Made by a program: the position numbers and the translations under genes
Origin: Desulforamulus aeronauticus DSM 10349
Lineage (GTDB): Bacteria > Bacillota > Desulfotomaculia > Desulfotomaculales > Desulfotomaculaceae
Reading direction: 5' to 3'
DNA length: 64,000 nucleotides
NCBI RefSeq assembly: GCF_900142375.1
Contig: NZ_FRAR01000016.1
Span: 62,001-126,000 of the forward strand
Shown here: in pieces, positions 43,878-52,672 of the stretch
Layout: every line of letters starts with the position of its first letter
Position numbering within the stretch: the stretch's first letter is position 1
Notes under the pieces: generated by a model
Told to the model about the DNA's origin: nothing
What the model saw: only the letters and a program-made list of their open reading frames with translations
The model's database searches: none

Positions 43878-44960
43878 TTAACGGAAGGTATTAATGACTT
43901 CGACAATTGTTGTTAAGTCATTTGGGGCAAGGGCCGGGTGAACCGGTATGGAAATACAGGTGTTTGCCAGGTCTGCTGCTACCTGCCACGTACCTAAGCA
44001 GCCGGGTATATTTCTGTAGGCTGGTTGAGCCGGAATGATTAACGGGTAGTGAATGCCGTAACCGATGTGGTTGTTGGCTAGGTAAGCAGCAAAAGCATCC
44101 CGATCCTTTACTTTTAAGGTATATTGATGATAAACATGTTCTTTGTCGGGCAGGCACGCCGGTTTTTCAACCTGGGAGTTAACAATATTGTTGTTGTAGA
44201 ATTTTGCGTTGTCGATTCTCCGTTGGTTATAGAGATCTAGTTTTTTTAGTTGTTCTAATCCAATGGCAGCATGGATATTGGTCATGCGGAAATTATATCC
44301 TACCAGATCATGGTGGTAACGCTGCCGTTGCCCATGATTAACCAGTAATCTCACCTTTTCTTCGACGGCCGGGTCATTGGTTAATACCATGCCCCCTTCG
44401 CCGGAGGTTATATTTTTGGTGGGATAAAAACTAAAGGCGGCAGCTTTGCCAAAGGTACCTACTTTGCGGCCCCGGTACGTAGCTCCGTGTGCCTGGGCGC
44501 AATCCTCCAGCACTGGGACCTGGTACTTTGCTGCCAGTTCCAGTATTTCATCCATATCGGCCGGCAGACCAAAAAGGTGAACGACCAGGATGGCTTTCAC
44601 TTCCGGGTTATCTTGCAGAGCAGAATGCAGCTGAGTGGGTGAAAGATTATAGCTAACCGGGTCAATATCGACAAAAACCGGAGTAGCCCCGGTGAATAAA
44701 ATGGCATTAGCGGTGGCGATAAAAGAAAAAGGGGTGGTGATAACCTTATCCCCGGCACCAATTCCCAGTGCTGCCAAGCTGACGTGTAGTGCCGTTGTAC
44801 CCGAAGAGGTAGCGATGGCATAGCGGCAATCGTGATAGCTCTTAAATTGCTCTTCAAATTCCTGGACATAACTGCCCGCTGCAAGCATACCACTACGTAA
44901 AACTTCTAATACTCGATCTTCTTCCTCTTTGCCCAACAAGGGTTTCGCATGGGGAATCAT
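43878..44960 (-). CDS. DegT/DnrJ/EryC1/StrS-family sugar aminotransferase
   Basis: PLP enzyme that turns a nucleotide keto-sugar into an amino-sugar. PLP lysine K182 is in FYPTKNITSGEGG; ATSSGTTALH (50-59) and EDCAQAHGA are also conserved. ATG 44960 has GGAGGA and overlaps the LpxC gene stop by 4 nt. With the Gfo/Idh oxidoreductase of the operon it could act like the GnnA/GnnB or WlbA/WlbC pairs to make a 3-amino sugar; this is inferred from pairing. Confidence 0.93.
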   Translation of the reverse strand: MIPHAKPLLGKEEEDRVLEVLRSGMLAAGSYVQEFEEQFKSYHDCRYAIATSSGTTALHVSLAALGIGAGDKVITTPFSFIATANAILFTGATPVFVDIDPVSYNLSPTQLHSALQDNPEVKAILVVHLFGLPADMDEILELAAKYQVPVLEDCAQAHGATYRGRKVGTFGKAAAFSFYPTKNITSGEGGMVLTNDPAVEEKVRLLVNHGQRQRYHHDLVGYNFRMTNIHAAIGLEQLKKLDLYNQRRIDNAKFYNNNIVNSQVEKPACLPDKEHVYHQYTLKVKDRDAFAAYLANNHIGYGIHYPLIIPAQPAYRNIPGCLGTWQVAADLANTCISIPVHPALAPNDLTTIVEVINTFR

Positions 44961-45811
44961 GAACAGTTCCTCCTTAACAGGGGTTTCATTTTTTGGCACA
45001 TTTCGAAATTATCCTTGTGGCCTGTTCTGATTCCAATAAAATGGCCCTGTACTGCCTGACCCATGGAAAAAATGTCTCCCAACAGGTCTAGGGCTTTGTG
45101 CCTGGCAGGTTCGTTGGCCCACTGTAACGGTACATGATTAGGCCCAGGGGGAAAAATTAGGCAGTCCTGCATGTTCTCACCAATTAATCCGGCCACCCTT
45201 TCAAACTCGCTTTGAATAATGTATGATCTGGCCGGTGCCAGTTCAGCAGCAAAATCACTTGGTTGATTCAGCGTATAATGAGCTACCTGGGTAGGAATTT
45301 CTTTATTGGGATAATCCAGTAGATAGGTAATGCTAAGTTGTGGCGCGGGTAATGCCAATAAGAAACGATCATACCGTTTTTCCTGATGATAAAATGAGTT
45401 TGCTACCAATAGCGGCTCCTGCACCCTAATGTATTTTTTGGGCGCAGCCTGAAAAATAGGCTCTGCTTTTAAGAGAGCACGAACAAAATCGTGGCTGCTG
45501 AAACTACTTACCACCGGAATGGACGGGTTGTTTAAACCTATTCTTAAATTATCCAAACCCAGCCCGGCAATGGCAGCCAATAAATGCTCGGTATGCTCTA
45601 TGCGAATATCCCGGAGAACCAAGGAGGTCCAGCGAGAGTCCACCCGCACATATTCGGGCCGGCAGGGAATTTCCGGCTGACCGGGTAAATCTTCTCTGAC
45701 AAAAACAATCCCGCTGTCAGGTGGTGCGGGGTGGAATTTTACGGTCGAGGAAGTTTGGCCGGTAATGCTAATACCGGAACAAGAGCCTGGCTGTTTGATT
45801 GTTTTTTGCAT
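44957..45811 (-). CDS. lpxC: LpxC-type UDP-3-O-acyl-GlcNAc deacetylase homologue
   Basis: 284-aa zinc deacetylase fold. All expected metal and catalytic residues are visible: E75 and H76 (TEHLLAAIAGLGLDN), H238 and D242 (RHKALDLLGD), D246, H265 (RTGHKDN). The usual DGSA stretch after IPV reads SSFSS and the TFGF segment is replaced by SYII, so the acyl-chain pocket may differ. LpxC normally makes lipid A in diderm bacteria, yet this context is monoderm and no lpxA, lpxD or lpxB is in the window. A deacetylase on another N-acetyl sugar nucleotide is likely. ATG overlaps nothing upstream (8-bp gap). Confidence 0.88.
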   Translation of the reverse strand: MQKTIKQPGSCSGISITGQTSSTVKFHPAPPDSGIVFVREDLPGQPEIPCRPEYVRVDSRWTSLVLRDIRIEHTEHLLAAIAGLGLDNLRIGLNNPSIPVVSSFSSHDFVRALLKAEPIFQAAPKKYIRVQEPLLVANSFYHQEKRYDRFLLALPAPQLSITYLLDYPNKEIPTQVAHYTLNQPSDFAAELAPARSYIIQSEFERVAGLIGENMQDCLIFPPGPNHVPLQWANEPARHKALDLLGDIFSMGQAVQGHFIGIRTGHKDNFEMCQKMKPLLRRNCS

Positions 45812-45819
45812 GGTTAACC

Positions 45820-46782
45820 CTACCAGAGACCTGTAAATTGAAGAATTTGAGCCGCCCGATTTTGATAAGTGTGTGGGTAAGAATAGACTTCCTGCTGACC
45901 GTTTAAAGCAATTTTTTGTCTCTCTGCAGCATGATGTAGGTAATGATCCACCAGGCGTAAGGTATCCTCCTCCGACTGGGAGATGACGAAATGTTTACCG
46001 GGCTTAAATTTTTCTAAAACAGCAAAGGTTGCCGGGGTTAGGAGGAATCCTCGGGCACCCATAATCTCATAGGTGCGAGAGGTTAGCTCGGTAGTAATAT
46101 TTTGAAAACCGAGCATGATTTTGGCGGAACTGTAAACATGATTTGTTTCCAGGTAGGATAATTTCCCCCGTAGATGTCGAGAGTCCACGCTAAAGCCGAC
46201 AATATCCGGGTCCAGGGTATCCCAGCGTTTGCCCCAAATGGCTACATCGTAACCCCGTTCCACCAAGGGTTTTAACAATATTTGGGCACTGTTTCTGCGG
46301 AAAGAGTTCCAGGTAACGCCGCCGGTGGCCACCAGGGCAATATCGCATTGATACTCTTCCTTTGGCTCCGCAGGACGATGAAACCCTGGATTGCAGGCCC
46401 AGGGCAAATAGTGGGCTTTTAAACCAAGACGACTGTATAAGGCTAGCGTTTCCCGGTCAAGGGTGAAGATATAGGCTGGCTTGGTGGCTTTAATGTAGGG
46501 TAAGGACCATTCCTCAGTCCAGCGAGAGTCTTCCGTTGCCCAGTAGGCATGTTTTAATTGATACTTCTCAACCATGCGGCCTAATATTTCTAGCTTGGCA
46601 TGGGTGTGGATTTTAGTCCAGCCGACAGTGAAAACAAGATCTGGTCGGTCCTTACTAAAAAGTTGTTCTAATTCCTCTTCTATGATGTCCTGTAGTATTT
46701 TTACTTCACATCCGTGCTCTTCAAAAGCCGGTGGCAATCCGAGTAAATACTGAGGGTCAATTTCAATAAAAAGGATTTTCAC
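45820..46782 (-). CDS. CgeB-like glycosyltransferase family protein
   Basis: 320 aa with the CgeB/DUF3880 plan: an N-terminal Rossmann-like domain (MKILFIEIDPQYLLGLPPAF, PDLVFTVGW) and a C-terminal glycosyltransferase-1-like part (YDVAIWGKRWD, SRTYEIMGARGFLL). B. subtilis CgeB acts in maturation of the spore outer layer. Start GTG 46782 is behind GGGGTGA, 12 bp after the FemAB-like gene. It is the only clear glycosyltransferase of the operon. Confidence 0.85.
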   Translation of the reverse strand: MKILFIEIDPQYLLGLPPAFEEHGCEVKILQDIIEEELEQLFSKDRPDLVFTVGWTKIHTHAKLEILGRMVEKYQLKHAYWATEDSRWTEEWSLPYIKATKPAYIFTLDRETLALYSRLGLKAHYLPWACNPGFHRPAEPKEEYQCDIALVATGGVTWNSFRRNSAQILLKPLVERGYDVAIWGKRWDTLDPDIVGFSVDSRHLRGKLSYLETNHVYSSAKIMLGFQNITTELTSRTYEIMGARGFLLTPATFAVLEKFKPGKHFVISQSEEDTLRLVDHYLHHAAERQKIALNGQQEVYSYPHTYQNRAAQILQFTGLW

Positions 46783-46794
46783 TAAATCACCCCG

Positions 46795-47766
46795 TTATAG
46801 ATCAAGGCAATACGTTTCACGTAAAACGCCTCGCCCACCAAATTTTTCCTTAAATTTAAAAAGCCCGTGATTAATCTTACGTCCTTTATTTTCCGTGGAG
46901 ATACCCCAGTCCAAATAAGCATAGCCTTGCTGAATCCCCCAATGAATTAGACTATAAAATACTAATTCAAGAGAACGCAGTTGTTGGTATTGATTGTTAC
47001 TGGCAATGTAGAAGCAGTTTATAACACGCTGGTTTAGTAGGAAAACCACCACTCCGCTAACCATTTCTGCTTCCCGAAAGGAAGCAAAGAGCTTGATGGA
47101 TTCAGGGTATCGATTTGTTAAATCAATTATTTCCTTTAGTGTATGGGTGGGCTGGGAGTGATGCCGTTGTCGAAGGTTGTGGGAGAGAATGCTCCAGAAG
47201 GTAGCATAATCCTTACTTTCTTCTACAGTAACTCCCAGTCTCTGGGCTTTACGAATATTCCTTTGTGAACTCTGAACCAGGTTTTCTGAAGCGCTGGCAA
47301 TTTCCTGTAAAGGCAACGCCGTGGCCAGTTCGGAGGTGCCAAGAGAAAAGCCGTGATAGCGCAGGGCAAAGTCTATTTCGTCACTGGGCCAGTGATGATA
47401 GATACGGGGAACCAGTTTAATTTCCATCGCGTGGTGGTTACTAGATCGACAGTGTTGTATTACGAGAGGGATTAGTTCTAACGCTTCAGCCGTCGTAAAT
47501 TTGGGACCAACAATGATGCCCCCGTGTGACGCACCGGGATAGGAGGAGAAAACTTTTTTCTGGTCTACCGTTTTTTGAGCTGCCGGGATTACGGCAATTA
47601 ACTTCCCAGCAGCGTTATAAATCAGTAAGGAGCTATCCACAAACCGGTCCGGGGGGTGATAGTTGAGAAAAGTCCGTTGCTGCATAAAGGTACCGTTGCG
47701 GGAGTTGGCAACAAAATCATCCCATTCTTTTTCGCACGACGGATCGTAAATTTTGGTAAGTAACAT
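46795..47766 (-). CDS. FemAB/GNAT-like peptidyl or acyl transferase
   Basis: 323 aa with two GNAT-like halves. The C-terminal part has VSGVVVFLLNQRVINCFYIASN and the FKEKFGGRGVLR ending typical of FemAB-like and BioF2/GNAT_6 proteins. These transfer an amino acid or acyl group onto a sugar amine. ATG 47766 is behind AAGGTGG. A hairpin at 47789-47837 separates it from the upstream gene in the operon. Confidence 0.82.
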   Translation of the reverse strand: MLLTKIYDPSCEKEWDDFVANSRNGTFMQQRTFLNYHPPDRFVDSSLLIYNAAGKLIAVIPAAQKTVDQKKVFSSYPGASHGGIIVGPKFTTAEALELIPLVIQHCRSSNHHAMEIKLVPRIYHHWPSDEIDFALRYHGFSLGTSELATALPLQEIASASENLVQSSQRNIRKAQRLGVTVEESKDYATFWSILSHNLRQRHHSQPTHTLKEIIDLTNRYPESIKLFASFREAEMVSGVVVFLLNQRVINCFYIASNNQYQQLRSLELVFYSLIHWGIQQGYAYLDWGISTENKGRKINHGLFKFKEKFGGRGVLRETYCLDL

Positions 47767-47788
47767 CAATACCACCTTCAATCCTTAG

Positions 47789-47837
47789 AAAAACTTGGCT
47801 TGCGCCCAGTCTTTAGACGCCGGCGGAAGCCAAGTTT
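47789..47837 (-). repeat. Hairpin repeat inside the glycan operon
   Basis: AAACTTGGCTT (47791-47801) and AAGCCAAGTTT (47827-47837) are perfect inverted copies. Inside lie GTCT-TT-AGAC and GCGCC/GGCGG. Read on the minus strand it ends in TTTTT, so it could act as an attenuator between the Gfo/Idh and FemAB genes. A degenerate copy is at 3682-3722. Confidence 0.6.
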
Positions 47838-47859
47838 GCCCTTGTGCATGTCGGAAAGT

Positions 47860-48825
47860 CTATACTTTTTCGTCATGCCAAGTAAGTCTTGTGCCGTTGT
47901 TTACAAGCGATTGTTCAACCAGATCCATCACCTTAAGTACCCAAAGAATATCTTCAGATCCGGTCCTGGGAGATGATTTTGTTTTTATACATTCAACAAA
48001 ATGTAAGCACTGGTTGGTGAGAGGCAGAGTTTTTTCGCACTTGGGCAGCGTAATTTCACCGTTATGGGAGATTAGCTGTAATTTATAATCAGCTTTGATA
48101 TCATCAAAAACCAAGGTCATATTTTCCCCGGAAATGACTACCTGTCGCCGTTTGATAGGACAAACCCAGTTAGCCTGGATTTGCACGAATACGTTATCCG
48201 GAAATCCCAGAGTGATAACAACCAGGTCATAATGATTATGTGGACAATATCTTTCGCCCTGGGCGGCTACCCATAGTGGGTTTTTATTCAGTAGGTACCT
48301 AACCATAGAAAGATCATGCACAGCAAGATCCCAAAGCACGCTAACATCATCGCGAATTTTCCCGAGGTCTGTGCGCTCCAGGAACATATAGCGCAATTGA
48401 CCCATGTGTTCCTGAGTCATAAGGCGTTCTAATTTTGGAACTACCGGATGGTACTCCAATAAATGGCCCGCCATTAAAACGGTATTCTTCTTTTGGGCCA
48501 GCTTGATTAAAGTAACCGCGTCATGGTAGGAGAGAGTAAAGGGTTTTTCCACCAGCACAGCCTTATTTTGCGATAAAAAATCAGATGCCATGGAATAGTG
48601 ACTATGCGGTGGCGTAGCAATAATAACGCCATCCAAAGAGTCATCATTTAATAATTCCCGGTAATTGGTAGTTATGTTTAGGTTTGGATAAATTTTCTTT
48701 ACCTTTCTGAGGGAATCTTCGTTTATGTCGCAGATGGACTGAATGGTAACTTCTGGTATTGAGTACAAAGTATGGATATAATTAAATCCCCAAGCCCCAC
48801 AGCCGAGCAACCCAAGTTTAGCCAT
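47860..48825 (-). CDS. Gfo/Idh/MocA-family sugar oxidoreductase
   Basis: First gene of the glycan operon. The NAD-binding GLLGCGAWGFNYI motif starts at residue 4, EKPFTLS is the conserved catalytic lysine segment, and WDLAVHDLSMVRYLL the His-Asp region. It probably oxidises a hydroxyl (C3 in known nucleotide-sugar cases) to a ketone for the DegT aminotransferase. ATG 48825 follows AGGGGGGTG; the frame extends 12 codons upstream without homology. Confidence 0.92.
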   Translation of the reverse strand: MAKLGLLGCGAWGFNYIHTLYSIPEVTIQSICDINEDSLRKVKKIYPNLNITTNYRELLNDDSLDGVIIATPPHSHYSMASDFLSQNKAVLVEKPFTLSYHDAVTLIKLAQKKNTVLMAGHLLEYHPVVPKLERLMTQEHMGQLRYMFLERTDLGKIRDDVSVLWDLAVHDLSMVRYLLNKNPLWVAAQGERYCPHNHYDLVVITLGFPDNVFVQIQANWVCPIKRRQVVISGENMTLVFDDIKADYKLQLISHNGEITLPKCEKTLPLTNQCLHFVECIKTKSSPRTGSEDILWVLKVMDLVEQSLVNNGTRLTWHDEKV

Positions 48826-48897
48826 CTTCACCCCCCCTGGAATAAAAAAGAAGTTTTTCAATATATCGGTATACTATTCTGTGGATAGATGGAACGT

Positions 48898-48971
48898 GAA
48901 TGTCATTAGGGGTTTTCTGAAGTAGATCATTTCGCAATAGAATGGTTAGCGATGGGGAGAAAATGACATTC
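48898..48971. repeat. Inverted repeat in the divergent promoter region
   Basis: GAATGTCATT (48898-48907) and AATGACATTC (48962-48971) are perfect 10-bp inverted copies 54 bp apart, and the right one is followed by GCATTTTTTAG. They lie between the glycan operon and the alkaline phosphatase gene and could be an operator or attenuator. Confidence 0.4.
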
Positions 48972-49117
48972 GCATTTTTTAGTATACTTAGGTCGGGGAA
49001 GGCGGGTTTTTGTAAATATTTAATGAATGGAGAATTTTACAGAGATTTATTTAGATAGGATCGGAAATCATATAAAAGCATTGCTACATACCGTCTCTGG
49101 GTTCAGGAGGTTTGGTA

Positions 49118-50524
49118 ATGAATTGTCAAAGGTATTCTCGATTATTAAAAATCACCATTGTACTAACAGCTCTTTTTGCTTTTTTGCTGGTATCGATTTC
49201 CCAAACGGTAGAAGCAAGCAATACCCCCAAATACGTCTTTTATTTTATCGGTGATGGTATGGGCGTTTCTCAAAGGCAAGCAGCGGAGTATTTTAAACAG
49301 GCTAAGGAAGATAACCCTACGTCAAAGTTACTGATGAACACGTTCCCCGTGGCGGGTTTAATGACAACGCATTCGGCTAATGAAACACTGATAACCGACT
49401 CAGCAGCAGCAGGCACCGCGTTGGCTACCGGTCATAAAACCCTAAATGGTATGCTTGCTAAACTGCCTGACGGGAAAGCTGTGAAAACCTTAGTTGAGGC
49501 GGCGGCAGAAAAGGGATTGGCCACTGGGATTGTGACTACGACCAGACTTACCCATGCCACCCCGGCAGCCTTTGTCTCACACAATACGAGCAGACACAAT
49601 GAGCATGAGATTGCCATGGATCTAGCAAATAGCGGGGTGGATTTCTTGGCGGGCGGTGGGTATGGGTATTTTGTGCCGAAAAACTACCGCCTGGAATCAA
49701 ATAGAAATGATGACAGGAACCTATTGGAAATATTTCATCGAAAAAAATACAATGTATTTATTACCGAAAAAGAAACAGGGAATTTCAGAAAGTTCCATCC
49801 TAAAGGACTGCAAAAGGTAATGGCCTGCTTTACTCCGTCTCATCTACCTTACGAATTTGACCGGATCAATGATAAGCGTCTCATACCGAGCCTAGCGGAA
49901 ATTACCGAGAAAGGAATTGAGGTTTTATCCCAATACCCCCAAGGTTTTTTTATGATGGTGGAGGGTGGTAGGATAGATCAGGCTGGTCATCTTAACGATG
50001 CGTTGAGAAGTTGCGAGGAAGTTTTGGCCTTTGATCAAGCGATTGCCAAGGCTTATGAATTTTACAAAAAACACCCTAAGGAAACATTAATATTGGTTTT
50101 AGCAGACCATGAATCAGGTGGCATGACGTTGGGGTATGGCACGAAAGATTTTTTAAAAATGAAAAACTTATTAGACAATCACGTTCCCAAGCACAAGTTA
50201 AAACGTTATAGTCATGATAGAGCGGCCTACTTTGACTACCTTACCAAAGAGACAGGCTTAGGCAATTTGCTGGATGATGAAAGGGCAATCATTGAAAGGG
50301 CCATGGATGTGGTAGAAAACAATGGCGATCAAGAAAAAATATATGTTGCCATAAAGAATGTGTTATCCAATAGAGCCGGTATTGCCTGGACAACCCAGAA
50401 TCATACGGGTGCCTGCGTTCCTATCAGTGCCATCGGCGTAGGAGCAGAAAAATTTGGTGGCTTTAAGGATAATACCGAAATTGCTAAGACGATGGCTGCT
50501 TTACTAAACCTAGAGCTTACATAA
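49118..50524 (+). CDS. phoA: Exported alkaline phosphatase
   Basis: Signal peptide about 1-33 (cleavage near VEA-SN). The metal and nucleophile motifs of alkaline phosphatase are present: FIGDGMG with D46, TDSAAAGTALATG with nucleophile S95, EGGRIDQAGH, LADHESGG and the late TQNHTG. It releases phosphate from monoesters outside the cell. ATG 49118 is 7 nt behind AGGAGG. Divergent from the glycan operon. No PHO box is certain. Confidence 0.94.
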   Translation: MNCQRYSRLLKITIVLTALFAFLLVSISQTVEASNTPKYVFYFIGDGMGVSQRQAAEYFKQAKEDNPTSKLLMNTFPVAGLMTTHSANETLITDSAAAGTALATGHKTLNGMLAKLPDGKAVKTLVEAAAEKGLATGIVTTTRLTHATPAAFVSHNTSRHNEHEIAMDLANSGVDFLAGGGYGYFVPKNYRLESNRNDDRNLLEIFHRKKYNVFITEKETGNFRKFHPKGLQKVMACFTPSHLPYEFDRINDKRLIPSLAEITEKGIEVLSQYPQGFFMMVEGGRIDQAGHLNDALRSCEEVLAFDQAIAKAYEFYKKHPKETLILVLADHESGGMTLGYGTKDFLKMKNLLDNHVPKHKLKRYSHDRAAYFDYLTKETGLGNLLDDERAIIERAMDVVENNGDQEKIYVAIKNVLSNRAGIAWTTQNHTGACVPISAIGVGAEKFGGFKDNTEIAKTMAALLNLELT

Positions 50525-50554
50525 TGTAGCAGGACCTCTCTGGACAAAAGAACT

Positions 50555-50587
50555 AACCCTGGGTTAATTACGAACCAGGGTTTTTTG
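50555..50587 (+). terminator. Terminator after phoA
   Basis: AACCCTGG (50555-50562) pairs with CCAGGGTT (50575-50582), followed by TTTT. Confidence 0.85.
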
Positions 50588-50681
50588 CTATCGATAGGAT
50601 TTGATTTTTGTAAGGAAAAGGAAAATACTTAATGAAGAAGGATTGGTAGCGTTCATTCTGAAGGGTTAACTTTTGGAGAAC

Positions 50682-51425
50682 TTAATAAGGTTCCTTTGCT
50701 AACTCTTTGATGCGTTGACCTACTTTGTCTGTATATAAGCCGCCATGGTAGCAAATGACTGTTTCGATATCGTAGTGAGTGAGTTTGGCCAAAGATTTGA
50801 TAGATAAAGCATTATCAAAGTTAATGAACTTTGGAGAAGCCACCAGCTGGCCATTTTCTACACCCAGAGCGTCACCGGCTAGGAGTACCTTACTCTCTTT
50901 AAGATATAGGCAAATGTGCCCCGGCGTGTGACCCGGGGTGTCAATAACCGTGATACCGCCGCAATAGGGCAAGACCTCACCATCCGTTACTGTTTGGTCT
51001 ACAGGAGCTTTGCATTTTTCAAAACCAGCCTTGAGATTTTCATAAACCACTTTCATCTCTGGGGTTAAGGAATCTAGCTTAGCTCCTAACTGAGCAAGTT
51101 TAACAGGACATTTCTCGCCTTGAATATAAGGTTTTTCTTCCTCATGGGCAAGCACCCTGACACCCTGAGGCAGTGCTTGATTAATACTTACCAGGCTTCC
51201 AATATGGTCAATGTCATGATGGGTCAGAATTATCATTGTTAGTTTATCAAAGGGTAGGCCTACCTGCTCAATGGCCTCACGAAATTGTTGTAATTGCCCG
51301 GGATACCCAGCATCGACCAGAATAACTGTATCATTATCCCAAAGTAGTGTGGGGGAAATGATGCTCTGTTTTCCCATGATATTGGCCGTTATTTCAAGCA
51401 TTTCTACACCGGCAGCTATTTTCAA
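50682..51425 (-). CDS. Metallo-beta-lactamase-fold hydrolase
   Basis: 247 aa with the HxHxDH zinc motif as THHDIDHIG, then DTPGHTPGHICLY and AGDALG. This group includes glyoxalase II, lactonases and related hydrolases; the substrate cannot be told. The TTG start at 51425 has GGAGGG 11 nt upstream, a bit far, and the next Met is at residue 9, so the start is uncertain. Confidence 0.88.
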   Translation of the reverse strand: MKIAAGVEMLEITANIMGKQSIISPTLLWDNDTVILVDAGYPGQLQQFREAIEQVGLPFDKLTMIILTHHDIDHIGSLVSINQALPQGVRVLAHEEEKPYIQGEKCPVKLAQLGAKLDSLTPEMKVVYENLKAGFEKCKAPVDQTVTDGEVLPYCGGITVIDTPGHTPGHICLYLKESKVLLAGDALGVENGQLVASPKFINFDNALSIKSLAKLTHYDIETVICYHGGLYTDKVGQRIKELAKEPY

Positions 51426-51538
51426 TTCTGCTCATTCCCTCCGAGTAGTATAGAACTTTTCAAACAGGGGTTTATTAGGGATATGTTACCCAATATACGT
51501 CAAATAACAACGGGTTATTAGACATGAAATGGTAAAAA

Positions 51539-51886
51539 TCAATCCTCACTCCGGAGATTTTCAGTGCCCCATTTAACTAAGTCCAGGAGAATCTTTTTTA
51601 AGCTTTCACCTTTGGTTGTTAGAGAGTATTCTACACGGGGAGGAACCTCCAGGTAGATTTCCTTGGTAACAATAGCTTGCTTCTCAAGTTCTTGCAAGCG
51701 TGCGGAAAGAGTTTTGGGGCTGATCCCTTTTAGTGATTTTTGCAGTTGACCAAATCTTTTGGTTCCCGAGGAAAGTTCCCGGATAATGGAGAGAGTCCAC
51801 TTACCACCCAGAATAGAAAGGGCCTTTTGGGCCGGGCAATAACATTCCTCAAGCCTTTGTTCATCTTGATTGTTCACAAAACTCAC
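51539..51886 (-). CDS. HxlR-family transcriptional regulator
   Basis: 115-aa winged HTH of the HxlR type: CYCPAQKALSILGGKWTLSII, then RFGQLQKSLKGISPKTLSARL. The N-terminal Cys pair (CYC) may sense oxidants, electrophiles or aldehydes as in HypR or YodB. Divergent from the flavin reductase gene, which it probably controls. Confidence 0.93.
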   Translation of the reverse strand: MSFVNNQDEQRLEECYCPAQKALSILGGKWTLSIIRELSSGTKRFGQLQKSLKGISPKTLSARLQELEKQAIVTKEIYLEVPPRVEYSLTTKGESLKKILLDLVKWGTENLRSED

Positions 51887-51896
51887 CTCTGTTATA

Positions 51897-51919
51897 GTAA
51901 CTACAATAAAGGTAACTAC
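51897..51919. promoter_or_regulatory. Direct repeat, candidate HxlR operator
   Basis: GTAACTAC occurs at 51897-51904 and 51912-51919, a 15-bp period, in the short gap between the HxlR gene and the reductase gene. Confidence 0.45.
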
Positions 51920-51996
51920 TTCCGTTATGAAAGAAATGATATTAAACTTGATTCTAACATAATTGAAACAATCTATAAATATAGGGGGGATACTTG

Positions 51997-52647
51997 ATGA
52001 AGGTACTCGGATTGAATGGAAGTCCCAGGAAACAATGGAATACAGCGACCCTGTTAAATAAAGCGCTGGCAGGAGCGGCCTCCCAAGGGGCAGAAACAGA
52101 ACTCATTCATCTTTATGATCTTGCTTTTAAAGGGTGTATCAGTTGTTTTGCCTGTAAAACCAAGGGAGGTAAAAGTTATGGCAGGTGTGCGGTAAAGGAT
52201 GATCTGGCACCGATTTTCGAGCAGATTGAGGAGGCCGATGCCATTATTCTAGGCTCTCCCATCTATTTTAGCAGTGTCTCCGGGGAAATGAGATCTTTTA
52301 TGGAACGTTTAATGTTTCCCTATTTGTCCTATACCAACCCGCCACAATCACTTTTTCCCAAAAGGATAAAGGTTGGGTTTATTTACACCATGAATATTCC
52401 CGAGGAGAAGATGATTGAGAGCGGCTATGATCAGCTCCTTAGTCGTAATGAACAGGGACTTAGGATGTTGTTTGGTGAGGTAGAAAAACTATATAGCTTT
52501 GATACGTATCAGTTTAAGGATTATGCCAAGGTAGTATCAGACCTTTTTGATCCCGAACAGAAAGCAAAAAGACGGGAAGAAATTTTCCCCAACGATTGTC
52601 AGAAGGCCTTTGCCTTAGGCGCAAGGTTGGCAGCGACAAGTCAATAA
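51997..52647 (+). CDS. NADPH-dependent FMN reductase-like flavoprotein
   Basis: Flavodoxin-like fold of 216 aa: LGLNGSPRKQWNTATLLNKAL holds the FMN phosphate loop, and LGSPIYFSSVSGEMRSFMERL the second flavin loop. A CISCFACK motif could hold redox cysteines or a cluster, as in iron-sulfur flavoproteins. ATG 51997 follows GGGGG. It lies opposite HxlR and just before a ferredoxin-nitroreductase gene, so the two are an inferred redox operon. Confidence 0.88.
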   Translation: MKVLGLNGSPRKQWNTATLLNKALAGAASQGAETELIHLYDLAFKGCISCFACKTKGGKSYGRCAVKDDLAPIFEQIEEADAIILGSPIYFSSVSGEMRSFMERLMFPYLSYTNPPQSLFPKRIKVGFIYTMNIPEEKMIESGYDQLLSRNEQGLRMLFGEVEKLYSFDTYQFKDYAKVVSDLFDPEQKAKRREEIFPNDCQKAFALGARLAATSQ

Positions 52648-52672
52648 GGTATTTGATAGGAGGTTTTTTATC

